Shown: positions 23,591 to 36,215 of the stretch, one piece after another
How the letters are laid out: each line of letters starts with the position of its first letter
Position numbering within the stretch: position 1 is the first letter of the stretch
NCBI RefSeq assembly: GCF_041146395.1
Contig: NC_090984.1
Location: 126,980,280 to 127,044,279, forward strand
DNA: 64,000 bases
Reading direction: 5' to 3'
Source of the DNA: Eulemur rufifrons
Taxonomy: Eukaryota > Chordata > Mammalia > Primates > Lemuridae
Made by a program: the position numbers and the translations under genes
The notes under the pieces: generated by a model
Told to the model about the DNA's origin: nothing
Seen by the model: only the letters and a program-made list of their open reading frames with translations
Databases searched by the model: none

Positions 23591-24045
23591 ATGGAGTCTG
23601 GGCTCAGCTGGGTTTTCCTTGTTGCTCTGTTACAAGGTAATTCATGGAGAACTATGGATATTGGGTGAGGGAGTGGATGTGAGTGAGAGAAACAGGGGTG
23701 TGTGCGGCAGTTTCTGACCAGGCTGTCTGTGTTTGCAGGTGTCCAGTGTGAGGTGCAGCTGGTGGAGTCTGGGGGAGGCTTGGTCCAGCCTGGGGGGTCC
23801 CTGAGACTCTCCTGTGCAGCCTCCGGATTCACCTTCAGCAGCTATGCAATGAGCTGGGTCCGCCAGGCTCCAGGGAAGGGGCTGGAGTGGGTCGCATACA
23901 TTAGTTACGATGGTGGTAGCACAAGCTACGCAGACGCCGTGAAGGGCCGATTCACCATCTCCAGAGACAACAGCAAGAACATGGTTTCTCTGCAAATGAA
24001 CAGTCTGAGGGCCGAGGACACGGCCCTGTACTACTGTACCAGTGA
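23591..24045 (+). CDS. IGHV3: V2: IGHV3-subgroup variable gene
   Basis: Leader exon 23591-23636 ([15 protein letters not shown]), 102-bp intron, V exon 23739-24045. FR1 [10 protein letters not shown], Cys22, CDR1 region SSYAMS, Trp36, FR2 [17 protein letters not shown]2 [13 protein letters not shown]3 [11 protein letters not shown], Cys92 in DTALYYCTS. All conserved positions are present, no stop, canonical splice sites and RSS, so it is a probable functional germline V gene. Oddity: FR3 reads NMVSLQMN in place of NTLYLQMN; Ser in place of Tyr recurs in V3, V4, V5 and V7. Its promoter is joined upstream to a segment not found at the other V genes. Confidence 0.95.
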
Positions 24046-24084
24046 CACAGTGAGGGGACATCAGTGTGAGCCCAGACACAAACC
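24046..24084 (+). other. V2 recombination signal (23-RSS)
   Basis: Heptamer CACAGTG 24046-24052, 23-bp spacer, nonamer ACACAAACC 24076-24084. Confidence 0.95.
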
Positions 24085-24104
24085 TCCTGCGGGGGAGCGC
24101 AGGG

Positions 24105-24118
24105 CCACTAGGGGGCGC
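24105..24118 (+). promoter_or_regulatory. CTCF-like motif 3' of V2 RSS
   Basis: CCACTAGGGGGCGC, a full match to the CTCF core consensus, 20 bp past the nonamer. Confidence 0.75.
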
Positions 24119-25597
24119 GCGGGGCACAAGGAGCAGAGTCAGCCCAGGCAGGTGCAGGGGACAATAATGGTTCATTTCCTGTCAGAGTTTGGCGCGTCTC
24201 CTCTACAAATTTTATCCTGGGACCTATATTCCTTTGTGCCTCTTTGCTCATCACAGTAATGTCTGAATTGGAAACATGTTGTTGTAGTAAATGAACACAC
24301 TCTCACCTGCACACACGGCAGAACGTCACTCACGTGGGCAGAAATGACCCTGCTGTTACCACAGGGGTCAGAGTCCTGAGGAAGGAAGCCCAGGGGAACC
24401 TGCTGAGCATTTTCCAACCAGACTCAGCGCACAGACCTCAGTGGGACTCCCTGAGTGGCACAGTCTTTGGGATTCAGGTTGGGACATGTAGGGACCTGGG
24501 CAGGGTCAGTGTCCCATAAAACCTAACAGTTTCAAATTGTTCTCTCCTCATTTAAACCTGTACATCCCTGATGCAGAACTGAATCAGTTATATTTTTCTC
24601 TGCAAGTCTGTTTTCTTTCTCCCTGGGTTCTATTTTCAAAACTTACTCTTCTTCTTCTTCCCGCACAAAATGGAGGGTGTGGTCTCTGTGTCTAAATCCC
24701 AGGGCTCAGGCCCTTTAGGTTGAGCTCAGGTGTGGCCCAGGCTGTGGCTCCTGTGGGACCTGGGAAAAATTGATGGGACTGTCTCACCCACCTTTCCTGG
24801 GACCCTCCTTCTGTCACCTGGGAATGGACTCACATTGGAAATGTAAGTGGCCATTAGTAGCTGAGAGAAGAAGTGTGATTGGTCAAAGTGGGATGTGTCC
24901 ACTGAGACTCTCACAGAGTCACCTCCATATCTGTGGCATCGGGGAGACCTGCAGATGGAATCCTGAGTGTGCTGAGCACTCTCTGGTGACCTCCAGATCC
25001 TTGTGAGTGGTGTCCTTTGGCTCCACATTATCACACCCCACCCTGCAGTTGAGTTCCTCCTGTGTGAAGTGTGTGCCCAAGATGGTCCTTTGTCCAACAG
25101 CCTCCTTATCCTCCCCCCTCTGCTCCTCCTGACTGCCCTCTCCTATGTTCTCCTCCTCCCTATGGAGAGCAAAATCATTCCCTGTTTTTACTCTCACACC
25201 CACCGTTATCAAGAAGGAATCAGGGTCATGTATTGAACAAGGATTTCTCTATAAACCACATCGGATTCACAAAAGATTCCTTCCACAGTGTGGGGTGTCA
25301 TCATGGGAGACACTTGTGGAAAACGAGGGGCACCATCAATCTTACCAAGAGATCTCCATGCTTGAGAAATTTTTATGTCTATCTGGAGACACAGATGCAT
25401 CCTCATTGCAAGTAGAGAAGAAATTAATAACACGAGAGCCTTTGCGGCATTCTATGGGCCTTGCCTCTGCGATGGCTTCAGAGCAAGACACTGAAGGGTG
25501 AGAACATGACAGTGTGTTTCGTGGAGTGTGGAGGAAGGGAGAGGACTTCCAGGGCAGAGGGGAGTGCTCTGCTTTGCAGTATTTTTTCTTTAGTTAC

Positions 25598-26388
25598 TGA
25601 TGGGGAGAAGATCACCGAGCCTTAGGGACCCCATTTCTGAGGCCGTGGGAGGACAGGAGGTGAAGGGATGCTGCCTGAGCAGGAGCCAGAGATAAGGGCA
25701 GAAGTTAACTGCCTAGTTGGGGGACATTCCAGCGATCAGGGAGCACAGCAAAGCAGACTCCCACCTTAAAGCCTGAGGGGCCTCATGCCTAAAAAGACAC
25801 GGAGTGGCTTGACACGAATACCACCCATGGCTATGAAGGAAGATTGCAAAATATCAGCCCTGGAAAACGGACCCCAGACTCCAACTCTTAAAACACACCA
25901 GGTTGAGCTCCTTCCCTCCCCTTTCTCCGTAAAATGCCTCAGTTGATGGGGAGCTAACCTCCCAGTCAGAAGTACTAATCTCTTTGTTCTTCAATCGAAT
26001 GGGCCAAGCTGCTGAGTTCAGAGATACTATCTGTACATAGCTTAAGGCGTAGTTGTGCTTAGTAACGAGCTATGTGTTCCTGCTTCTATAGACAAGAGTA
26101 ATTAGCTAAGGCATCTTGTGATTTTTAGGGGAGACTTGAAACTTCTACACATTGTAACCCATGAGCTTTTCACGTGAAATCATTGTAATCTATAGCATGA
26201 AAAAGGGAGAAAAACGGGTGCTAGATTTCAGTCAGTGCCACCTGGCTCATGGGAATACTGGTGGACCCTGACTTCCCTGCACCCTTTCACCTTACTTTTT
26301 GTGTCTGTGTCTTTGTCTTTTCCATCTTTGCAGCCCACAGTGCCTGGGACCTGGTCATATCACAGGCATCATGAACCCCCAATAGTTC
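25598..26388 (+). mobile_element. Solo LTR, family B, copy 2
   Basis: The duplicate of the LTR at 3233, with the same start (TGATGGGGAGAAG) and the same flanks (TTTAGTTAC before, CAGTATTTTT after). Shared presence means one insertion before the duplication. Confidence 0.65.
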
Positions 26389-27279
26389 ACAGTATTTTTT
26401 TTCTTCAAGATTGGTAGGGAGTGAAAACATACTGTATTTATGTAAAGCCCAGGAAAGCTTCCCGGCTCAGGTGTTGTTGAGTGGATACGATGCTGTAGGA
26501 AGCTGTCTGTGCCCCTGTGGGGGACAGAGGAAAGTGTTCACTCAGCATGTAGCCGACGAACAGGGACGAGGTGACAAAGAAGGCAGGTGTCCTCCTGGGG
26601 AGAGCAGGACTTGGTGATTCTGTTGGCTATGTCTGCAAGGGCTTGGGCAGGGGCACCAGGGTTTGTCCCAGAAAAATGGCATCTGATGAAAAGACCTGAT
26701 ATTGAGAGAGTCTGGGGTGGAGTGAGTTACGGGAATCTGCCCGGGGGGTCTCCTATGAGGGCGTGAAAGACATAAGGACACGACGCATAGGTGCAATTCT
26801 CAATAGAAGTAGCAAACATTTTTCATCAGAATCACTGAATGTTACAACAGAAGATAATCTACTCAAAGTGATGGGGAAAATGTTTAAAAAACTGAAAACA
26901 AAGAATATTTTTCCAACATATTTTTTCATTCAAAAACAAGGAAGAAATTTTTTAAAAATCCCAGACAAACAAAAGGTAATGGAGTTCATTACCAGGAGGC
27001 CTGCCTTATAAGTGCCAAAAGGAGGGTTTTTAGATGAAAAAGTCCATTGATGAATAACATAACACATACGAAAGCTCAAAACTTAATGGTATAATTAACA
27101 TAGAGACATATGAAGAGTACCGTATAATGTTGCTGTGTCAAGCAATTTTATTCTCCTCTAAGGGTTAAAATACAAAATTTTCAATAACAACTCTCTTAAA
27201 AATTATGTAAAGTCTGACTTCAGAACCATAAAATATAATGGCTGTGTGTAAAAGTGTAAAATTTTTGATATGCAATGAC

Positions 27280-28100
27280 AATTCAGTTGTTATCAATTGA
27301 AAATAGACATTTCTAAGTGTAAGGTGTTTTCTGTAAGCCTCATGGTAACAACAAAAGTAAAATCTATACTAGGCACACAAAAGAAAAATAGAAAGCATTC
27401 AAAGGATACCACTACAGAAAGCCGTCAAACCACGAAGGAGTCAGCAAGAAAAGTAGAAACTAAGGATACATCTATAAAACGACCAGCAAACAAAACATAG
27501 GAGTAGTCACTACATATTGAAATTACTAGGAATATAAATAGATTAAATTATCCAATGAAAAGAAAGAATGACTGAAAGGTTAAACAAATGAATGAATAAA
27601 AAGACTCAACTATTCCTCTGGTACAAGAGACACACCTGACTTTTAAAAACACACATAGACAGAAATTGAGGCTATAGAAAAATAAATTTCATGAAAATAG
27701 AAACCAAAATAAATCAGGGGTTGTTATACATACATGAAACACAATAGACTTCAGCTCAGAAGTAGAAATTAGAGAAAAAGAAGGACCTTGCATAATTATA
27801 ACTTGTGAATTCATAAAAAGGATATCCCTTTTGTAAACAAATACCCCCTCTCATCAGGGCACTGAAATATATAAAGCAGTTACATAAAAATCTGAAGTGG
27901 TGAAAAGCCTGCAATACAATAGAGTAGGAGACTTCATTGTCCCATTTTCAGCAATGGGAAGATCATTAAAAGAGAAAATAAATAAGAAAATATGAGACTT
28001 CTTGATTTTAAACCAACCTCCCTAACAAATATACGTAGGACACTCCATCCATCTATAGCACAGCAGGACAACTGTAGTTAACAAATTAATATGCACTATA
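27280..28100 (+). mobile_element. Ancient LINE ORF2 relic, uninterrupted copy
   Basis: Same relic as at 4900-6108 plus 13910-14000. It serves as the pre-insertion reference: the family-A LTR is missing near 27728 and the full-length L1 is missing near 28008. Confidence 0.6.
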
Positions 28101-28546
28101 AACTTTCCAGCGCTGGAAGAGAGCATTTTGCATATTCCAAACACAAAGATATGATAAATGTCTGAGGTGATAAATTTGCTATTTGGCTGATTTGATCATT
28201 AGATATTTTATACACATGTAATACAAAAAATGTAAAATTATTAAGCGGAAATTAAACATTTTAAAAGTCGTTTCTATTTAGATAGGATGCTATTGTCACA
28301 CAGTAAAAATAAACCAACACAGAGCTGAAAAATGGATATTATGTTACCTCCAAATAGTACATTTCCTGAAAATGATACATACATTCAGTTTTATCAAAAT
28401 ATATTTAATTGTATTTTATAATATTTGTTGGAATGGACACACTTTCACATAGAAAAATATAATCTCCACTTTGGAGAACTACTTCATAGCATGAATACAA
28501 ATATTTTCAACTGAACCAAGTGGAAAGAGTAACATCGGGGCAGTGC

Positions 28547-28548
<2 letters not shown>

Positions 28549-28584
<36 letters not shown>

Positions 28585-28678
28585 TGGGAGCCTTTGCAAG
28601 TGCACAGACCTACGTCCACAGTGGATGTGTTGTGTATGGATGTGTTGTGTGTGCGTGTGTGTGTGTGTGTGTGTGTCT
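28549..28678. repeat. (TG)n microsatellites, two tracts
   Basis: TG runs at 28549-28579 and 28624-28678, paralogous to 14449-14563; the second also has a duplicated TGGATGTGTTGTGT unit. Confidence 0.95.
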
Positions 28679-31448
28679 ACGCATGTTTATCCAGCTTCAA
28701 ATTCTAGGAGATTCTTGGCTGTGTTACTTGGAGTTTGTCATAATATTTGGGAAAGTATTGCCTGTATAATTCTTCAAATATTGATTTTTGTCTGTTTGTT
28801 TTTAATTTTCCTTTGGAATTTGAAACATATCCATATAACAATTTTCATAGTGATATTCTGTTTTCTTAACTCTTTTTGTCTATGAAACCAGGTTTGTGTC
28901 ATTTCCAATGACACTTTTTTAAGTCCCTGGTTTCATTTTTGGGCTGAGCCCATTCTACTGACGAGTGCACCCAAGGCTTCTTCAATTCTCAAGCACATTG
29001 TATGGTTTTTTCATGCTTTACGTTTATTTATTGATGTTTCCATCTGTCAGCAGCAGGCACCTGTCTGACCCTACAGTCTGCCCATATTTTCCCGTAGAGA
29101 TTTTTGTATATTCATTGTGGTTGTTTTAAATATTTTATTGAATTAGATCATTCCAATATGGTGTCATTTACAAATCATATTGTGATCATTTGTCCATTAT
29201 GACTTTTGTCTTCCTCTTGGAAATGTCTTCTAATTTTTGTGGGTAGCCAGACACATTGCACTGGACAGTTGGTGGGGCCTCATGACCTATGCTGTATTTA
29301 TGCATCTTCTCCCTGCAGTTTCTCACACCCTACCTTGACTAGGCCTTTCTTGTGGAGGTTTCTGACGATCTCCTCGGGGCCACATTTGGAATCAGTTTCT
29401 GCCATGGCTACCACAGTTGAAGGCTGTTCCTTCTACGTCCACCAGAGGCTTCAGATTCCTGCAGTGACCCCGGTTTCTGTTTCCTGCTTGGCTGTATGTT
29501 TGCACCGTGTGCTGTCCTGCAGAGGTCTGTCTGTGTCAGCTCTGCCACACGCAGTCCCCTGTGATGTCCCCCTTACATTTGTCAATGGATGGACGGGGTG
29601 GGCTGAGGTGGGATTGTCTGCCCTTCAGCAGAGCTATATTTCTAGTGGGCTGGGGGTCCTGGGTCTGGCTGCTGCCTCCAGGTGTCCCCGTCTCTGCCCC
29701 AGAGGAGCTGATGGTCCAGCATCTTGCCCGTCCTCCTGGGGTACAGTGTCCCTGGTTGTCCCTCATTGTTCTGTCTCCCAGCTGCAGGGGTTCTCCCTCG
29801 GTGTCCTTACGTTCCAGGTGTGCTGCCCTTCCCTGCAGATCGAGGGTTTTATTCCACAGGGAACAGGGAGGTGGCTCTGGACATAACCTTGTTGGGGACT
29901 TCTGTTCCCTACCAGGTCCTACAGGGTCCATCTGTGCCCGCAGGATGCCAGTTTTGTGGGGTTTGTGGCAGATCCATTCTCAGTTCCACAGTGGTGATGG
30001 GGATGGGTCTGGAGGCACTTCCGAAGTGTGTGCATCCCTCTCTCCCAGAAAGAACCTTCGCAAGAGGGAGAGTTTGTGACTGTCCCTGTTACAGAGGACA
30101 GAGACAAGGGAGGGGAATCCCTTTAAACACGTGGCCCCTGAGCGTTTCCCAGCAGGATGCCTTCACCATGCTCAGCCTCCAGCAGTCCAGTGCACGCTGG
30201 CAGCTGCATCCTGCCGTAGCCTGCATTGTATATGGCAGCCCCTGCCCCGGAGCAGCGAGCTCCCTGGCTCTGTCACTTTCTGCAAAACTCATCTCTCCCC
30301 ACCTCGGGTTAGTTTTTAGTCTTATGACATCTGTTATCTGAAGTACTAAATAATGTTTGCAAAATTGCAACTACTGCAGTTTATCTGTTGTTGTCAAAGT
30401 TGTTATAAGAATAAAATAAAAAAAAGTTTCTCACTTGTGTACACCTTCAAGCTGAGAAGTAGGTTTATTTGTAAGACCCAGAAAATTAAAGTAATGTATG
30501 TTCATCTACATCTTAACAGAAAAAACAGTGTAAATGTGTTGATTGGATACTACCCCTTGTTATCAACTATGAATGTTTGGTGCACACCACAGTACCACTG
30601 TGTTTGCTGGTCTTTATGCTGAGTTAATAAGAGTACAGACTACACTATTCCATTGTTATGTATTCTAGAAAATAAAAACTAATGTAGTTTAACAACATAA
30701 GTATCTGCCCAGGGGATGGAGGAGGAAGGTTAGCAGACAGAAGTGAAGACAGAAGAAGAAATGGAAACATTACTCAGAATTGATTTGCTCACTGTCTTCA
30801 TAATGATTATGGATGTGTGAATTTTTGTCAATTACACACATTAAATATATGACATTCTCCCCATGTCAATTATAACTCATAAAACTTATTTCACATAAAT
30901 CCTAAAAATAATATTGGTAAGAAGTCTTACAAAGATAATATGTTACGTGTCCAAGCACCCTGAAAATTCAGCAGCATCCACCTTGGCCTCTGCCTATGTT
31001 GGGGTAAAGTCCAGGTGTGGAAAACCACACATGTTCTCATGACAGAGTTCTTGAACCCGCACTAGACATGCTCAGCTCTGTGCGGGAGATGGTTCATGGG
31101 TCAGGCGTGTGCAGTGCTGAGGAGCACAGGCTCAGATTCCAGAGCTCACTCTCACCAGACGTGAGCTCCTGACACATTACACAGGCCCTCGATGCCCTAG
31201 GGTGACTCTCACATTTGTAACATGGAACAGACATGGACACTTACAGCACATGATCCATGTCCTTGTGCCAATAATAAATATGATGATAGATACTCAGTAT
31301 TTATCACATTACGATCTCATAGGAAGAATTTGTAATGTACAATATACTATTATAATTCTCATACAACTTCAACCAGACACTCACATCTTATCTGGGCCCT
31401 GCCCTCCCTCAGCTGTCCCACCCCAGCACTTGCTATATAGCAGGGGAC

Positions 31449-31456
31449 ATGCAAAT
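31449..31456 (+). promoter_or_regulatory. Octamer ATGCAAAT of V3 promoter
   Basis: Exact octamer 133 bp before the leader ATG in the shared promoter block. Confidence 0.9.
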
Positions 31457-31581
31457 AGGGCCCTCCCGCTGCTGATGAAAACCAGCCCAGCCCTCACCCT
31501 GCAGCTCTGGGACAGGACCCCCAGGCCCGGCATTCCCAGGTGTCCCCATTCGGTGATCAGGACTGAACACAGACACTCACC

Positions 31582-32035
31582 ATGGAGTCTGGGCTCAGCT
31601 GGGTTTTCCTTGTGGCTCTGTTACAAGGTAATTCATGGGGAACTGGAGATATTGGGTGTGGGAGTGGATGTGAGTGAGAGAAACAGGGGTGCGTGAGGCA
31701 GTTTCTGACCAGGCTGTGTCTGTGTTTGCAGGTGTCCAGTGTGAGGTGCAGCTGGTGGAGTCTGGGGGAGGCTTGGTCCAGCCTGGGGGGTCCCTGAGAC
31801 TCTCCTGTGCAGCCTCCGGATTCACCTTCAGCAGCTACTGGATGAGCTGGGTCCGCCAGGCTCCAGGGAAGGGGCTGGAGTGGGTCTCAGCCATTAGTAA
31901 TGGTGGTAGCACAAACTACGCAGACGCCGTAAAGGGCCGATTCACCATCTCCAGAGACAACAGCAAGAACACGCTGTCTCTGCAAATGAACAGTCTGAGA
32001 GCCGAGGACCCGGCCCTGTGCTACTGTACCAGTGA
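31582..32035 (+). CDS. IGHV3: V3: IGHV3-subgroup gene with altered FR3 end
   Basis: Leader exon 31582-31627, 104-bp intron, V exon 31732-32035. It has [10 protein letters not shown], Cys22, [10 protein letters not shown] and a short 16-residue CDR2 ([10 protein letters not shown]), then Cys92. The frame is open with good splice sites and RSS. The end of FR3 reads [11 protein letters not shown] where the others read AEDTALYYC: Thr to Pro at the loop and the conserved Tyr90 to Cys, giving an extra cysteine two residues before the disulphide Cys92. The gene could rearrange, but the protein may misfold, so it could behave as an ORF-class gene. It sits 14.15 kb from V1 in the duplicated unit. Confidence 0.93.
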
Positions 32036-32074
32036 CACAGTGAGGGGACATCAGTGTGAGCCCAGACACAAACC
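32036..32074 (+). other. V3 recombination signal (23-RSS)
   Basis: Heptamer CACAGTG 32036-32042, 23-bp spacer, nonamer ACACAAACC 32066-32074. Confidence 0.95.
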
Positions 32075-32094
32075 TCCTGCGGGGCAACGCGGGG

Positions 32095-32108
32095 CCGCCA
32101 GGGGGCGC
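32095..32108 (+). promoter_or_regulatory. CTCF-like motif 3' of V3 RSS
   Basis: CCGCCAGGGGGCGC, 20 bp past the nonamer, identical to the V1 motif. Confidence 0.65.
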
Positions 32109-32154
32109 CCAAGACACAAGGAGCAGAGTCAGCCCAGGGCAGGTGCAGGTGGAG

Positions 32155-35100
32155 GGTAAGGGCTGGTTTCCTCTCAGGGTCGTGGCTTCCTCTCCAGAAA
32201 ACGGCTTCCTCTGGGGAACTTCTCTGAATTCACGATTCTGTGTTTCCTTCTGCACCCTCTGTTTTAGATATGTTTGTGGTAATGAGAGAAAATATTGTCA
32301 CCTGCTCAAAAGGCAGACAGTGCCTTCCAGGGACTTTTTCTTTTCCCCAAATGTACATTAATTGTCAACACTTCTCCCTAAGTCCAAAAATCATTAAAAG
32401 ATTTTTTTCTTGGACAGCACAATGCAGGACAGCACACAGAAGTACACGTTCCTTCTAGCTTACAAGCAGGATAAAGCGCCTACTGGACGTCAGGGGCAGA
32501 CAGAATCAGCGTCCTAAGCAAGAGCAGGAAGACACTGTGGAGCTCCGTGTCCAGCACCAGGCTCACAACATCGATTATATCTCACAGAATTCAAGGGCAG
32601 AGGGACCCCCCGACATTTAGTGTAGATGTTGACTCTGATGGTGTTAGACACCTGCACACACAGGCAGGCACAGATGCACACATACACACACACTCATACA
32701 CACACAGTGAACACGGGAAGGGTGAGTCTCTCCACCACTGAGGTGTCTGCGGAGCAGGGCAGGCCTCTCAAGACAGTCCCAAGTGACTTCGTAGGACAAG
32801 AGGGGAGACTGGCTCAGGTTTTCACAACAGTTCCCTGGTGGGAAAGGGAGGGAGCTCTCACTACCAGGAACGGTCTGGTGGGGTCTGGGCCTCCGACAAC
32901 CATCTGCTGAGAAAGCACCTGTGATTCCTTCCTAGGATTCCCATGAGTGGGGCAAACAGGAAAGACGAAGGCTGGGCCTTCAGATGTCAGCGGACAGACA
33001 CCAGCTAAGAGACTCCGACTTCTTATTCCACTCAATAACTAGGAAATATTTTTAAAATTCTTTTTGAAAAGCAGGCAAAGGCCATTATGGGTGGAAAACA
33101 ATGAGGTCAGCAGGAAAAAAGAAGACATTTCATTAGTACAAACCATAGTACTAATGAGGATGAGTAGGAGGAGGAGTTATACCGGGTCTTGGTTCAATGT
33201 CATGGGTGAAAGCTTTTCACTGTCCAAGCTCATCAGCTTATCCTGAAGGCCGTGGGTCAGCTGTGGGTTTCAAATTACCAGAAGGTTCACAGGTTCTACA
33301 GGGATGCTCATTTTGACATTCTCTACCACAGCAGCTTTCCAAATGTCTAGAATTCTGAACTGATGCTGTCGTTGTGAAACATGAACCCGAGGGTTTCCTC
33401 CCTGGAATTGCACTGCTGTGTTTCCCTTAAAGTCCTTAATAATATTTGTTCCAGTATGGCTCAAGACCAGTATTTTCCTGATGTTTCTCCAACACACACT
33501 CTGTGCTGGTTGAACATGATGAGAGACTGCTAAATAGATGTAGCAAAAGGCAGCCTGAATCTGTGGTGATAGGAGTGTCTATAATGCATGAACTGCTTTC
33601 CAAATTGTTTACTTTCACATGCAATTGGGAAAATGCTAGCAGTTGTGGTAAAATGTAAATGTTTGTTCAGTGCAGTTACCAAGTCATAGGGTAACAACTG
33701 ATGTGTCCTGGAGGGACTGGACCACAATGCTGTAAGCAGGTGCTCATGGTAGAATGGGAAAGGGAGTTCAAGAACTGCTTAAAACTGTGACATTCAAATT
33801 TCATAATGCTAATTCGATCAACAATTTCAGATTTCCAATGAGTGGATGGTGTGATACGTGAGCAGTGGTGATGCCTCACAAGCTTAGACGGCATCACAAA
33901 GTAGGTTTAGGCTCTTGTTCTGGGTAATGACCTCCTACAGCACTTGTTTAATCCCCATGTTATTTTTTGCATGATTCCTGTTTACTTTAGTTGGGTCTCT
34001 AGGATTTAGAAGTTTATCTCGAAGTTTCTTACATTTTGGTTAATTTTGATAGGTTTTCCAGAACTTTTGGGAAACTCTTTTGTTTGCAAAATATCCCAAG
34101 TTCATGGACTACTGTAAAAACATACCAACTCAATCTGAAATTTTTGCTAATTGACAAGCACTAAAAAGGGCAATGACTTCTCCCACATGGGCTGATTTTA
34201 CCTCCAGTTGAGCACAACATGGTAATGGAAACTTTTCTTTCGTAATATGAATCACTGCTTAATAAATTCCAGTTTTATTACTGAAGTGTGATTGATCAAC
34301 AAATAATATTGTCTCAAGGATCTCAATGAGAATCTAATCCAAGGAATACACAGAACTTTTCGCTGATGCAGACAAAATAGCTCTGTGACCACACTTAGCT
34401 TTCAGCCACATGTCCTAGCACACAATGAACCACACGCCACTGTTCACCTCAGTGGGGGCTCCTGACTAGGAAATCAGGTACTTTTGGTTTTATTGCCTCT
34501 AGACCATCATATCTGGCTATTTTAGCAAAAAGTAAAGGCAACATGAAATAACTAAACAATAAGGAAAATCATAACCTAATGAAACAAGAAGCCAGGATGT
34601 GAGTGGCTCCATCTTTGCCAATTTCAAAAGTTCATCCACCCAAGGAGCTTCCTGTCTCAACGTTTCACACTGATATGCAGAAAACGTCCGCCTCATCCTC
34701 CAGACCCCCCTTGTGTGGACGTGGTGAGAGTGTTTTCAGGGTCCCACAGATAGGACAAGGGTGGAAAAGGAGAAGACACCTTTCTGAAATTTCCCCTGAA
34801 GGATTAGCAAGATCACAACAGAAACTGTCTCCTGGCTCCGTGACTGGAACTCTGTCACACGCCCACATGCACACGAATTCCTGATGGGCATAAATGCTAC
34901 AATGATGAGGCTGACAATTTTATCACATAAAATTACTGAAAACTGACATAATTTTTTTTCCTTTTTATTTTTTTTTTCTTCTTTTTGTTCTTTTGGAAAG
35001 AGGGTCATGTTATGCCACCTAGGCTACAGAACAGTGTCATCAACCTAACTCACTGCAACCTCAAAGTAGTGGGCACAAGTGATCCCACTGCCTCAGCCAC

Positions 35101-35412
35101 CCAAGTATCTGGGACTACAGGTGCACCCACAGTCACTGGGTGAGATACAAATATGTAGAAAACATTGTCTCACTGCGCTGCCAGCCAGGCTGACCTCAAA
35201 CTCTCAGCCTCAAGTGACCCCCCCTACTGTGGTCTCCCAAAGTGATGAGTTTACAGACATGGGTCACAGCATATGATCAGCATATTCAATGACTAACTTT
35301 CCTTTGCATAAAGTTAATTACTTTTCGATCATTACCTGAACTTTCACTGAAACATTAATACTGTGATTGAGTTTCATTTTCATTTCCAATGTTCAAAACT
35401 GGGGCTCCATGA
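32155..35412 (+). repeat. Type-1 V-gene 3' flank (V3), running into the V4 promoter
   Basis: Matches 18005-20881 and, from 33076, the window start. It contains the CA repeat at 32655-32708 and the old antisense Alu at 34985-35275. It is the only copy that continues intact into a V promoter (about 35413), so it shows the ancestral layout. Confidence 0.85.
34985..35275 (-). mobile_element. Degenerate old Alu-like element, antisense (copy 2)
   Basis: Paralogue of 1895-2190 with the same abnormal linker and block order (CTCACTGCAACCTC, GCCTCAGCCACCCAAG, GGGACTACAGGTGCA). Confidence 0.7.
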
Positions 35413-35514
35413 CAGTCTAGTGCATAAAACATCCCCCCTCAGACACTCACATCTCATCTGGACCCTGCCCTCCCTCAGCTGTCCCACCCCAGAGCTTGCT
35501 ATATAGCAGGGGAC

Positions 35515-35522
35515 ATGCAAAT
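35515..35522 (+). promoter_or_regulatory. Octamer ATGCAAAT of V4 promoter
   Basis: Exact octamer 133 bp before the leader ATG. Confidence 0.9.
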
Positions 35523-35647
35523 AGGGCCCTCCCTCTGATGATGAAAACCAGCCCAGCCCTCACCCTGCAGCTCTGGGACAGGAGCCCCAGCCCCGGCATT
35601 CCCAGGTGTCCCCATTCGGTGATCAGGACTGAACACAGACACTCACC

Positions 35648-36104
35648 ATGGAGTCTGGGCTGCGCTGGGTTTTCCTTGTTGCTCTGTTACAAGGTAATTC
35701 ATGGAGAACTGGAGATATTGGGTGAGGGAGGGGATGTGAGTGAGAGAAACAGGGGTGTGTGTGGCAGTTTCTGACCAGGCTGTGTCTGTGTTTGCAGGTG
35801 TCCAGTGTGAGGTGCAGCTGGTGGAGTCTGGGGGAGGCTTGGTCCAGCCTGGGGGGTCCCTGAGACTCTCCTGTGCAGCCTCCGGATTCACCTTCAGCAG
35901 CTATGGGATGAGCTGGGTCCGCCAGGCTCCAGGGAAGGGGCTGGAGTGGGTCTCATACATTAATGGTAATGGTGATAGCACATACTACGCAGACGCCGTG
36001 AAGGGCCGATTCACCATCTCCAGAGACAACAGCAAGAACACGCTGTCTCTGCAAATGAACAGTCTGAGAGCCGAGGACACGGCCCTGTACTACTGTGCGA
36101 GAGA
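35648..36104 (+). CDS. IGHV3: V4: IGHV3-subgroup variable gene
   Basis: Leader exon 35648-35693 ([15 protein letters not shown]), 104-bp intron, V exon 35798-36104. FR1 [10 protein letters not shown], Cys22, [12 protein letters not shown]2 [13 protein letters not shown]2 [13 protein letters not shown]3 [11 protein letters not shown], Cys92 in DTALYYCAR. Every hallmark of an IGHV3-23-like gene is in place, and the V exon ends in the standard CAR. Splice sites, promoter and RSS are intact. This is one of the best candidates in the window for a frequently used functional gene. Its 3' flank after about 36215 matches neither the type-1 nor the type-2 flank. Confidence 0.96.
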
Positions 36105-36143
36105 CACAGTGATGGGACATCAGTGTGAGCCCAGACACAAACC
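36105..36143 (+). other. V4 recombination signal (23-RSS)
   Basis: Heptamer CACAGTG 36105-36111, 23-bp spacer, nonamer ACACAAACC 36135-36143. Confidence 0.95.
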
Positions 36144-36163
36144 TCCTGCGGGGGCGCGCGGGG

Positions 36164-36177
36164 CCACTAGGGGGCGC
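36164..36177 (+). promoter_or_regulatory. CTCF-like motif 3' of V4 RSS
   Basis: CCACTAGGGGGCGC, a full consensus core, 20 bp past the nonamer; identical to that of V2. Confidence 0.75.
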
Positions 36178-36215
36178 GCGGGGCACAAGGAGCAGAGTCA
36201 GCCCAGGCAGGTGCA

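Larger units (their letters stand above)
24160..31440 (+). repeat. Type-2 flank plus V upstream block (segmental duplication copy 2)
   Basis: Collinear with 2339-17290 without the L1 and family-A LTR insertions. Its first part (AATAATGGTTCATTTCCTGTC) also matches the flanks after V5 (46660) and V7 (63500), and its last part matches 60660-62790. No host gene is supported inside it. Confidence 0.85.

Noticed and set aside
28520..28885. 121-codon Cys/Val-rich ORF
   Set aside because: It is a translation of the (TG)n microsatellite.
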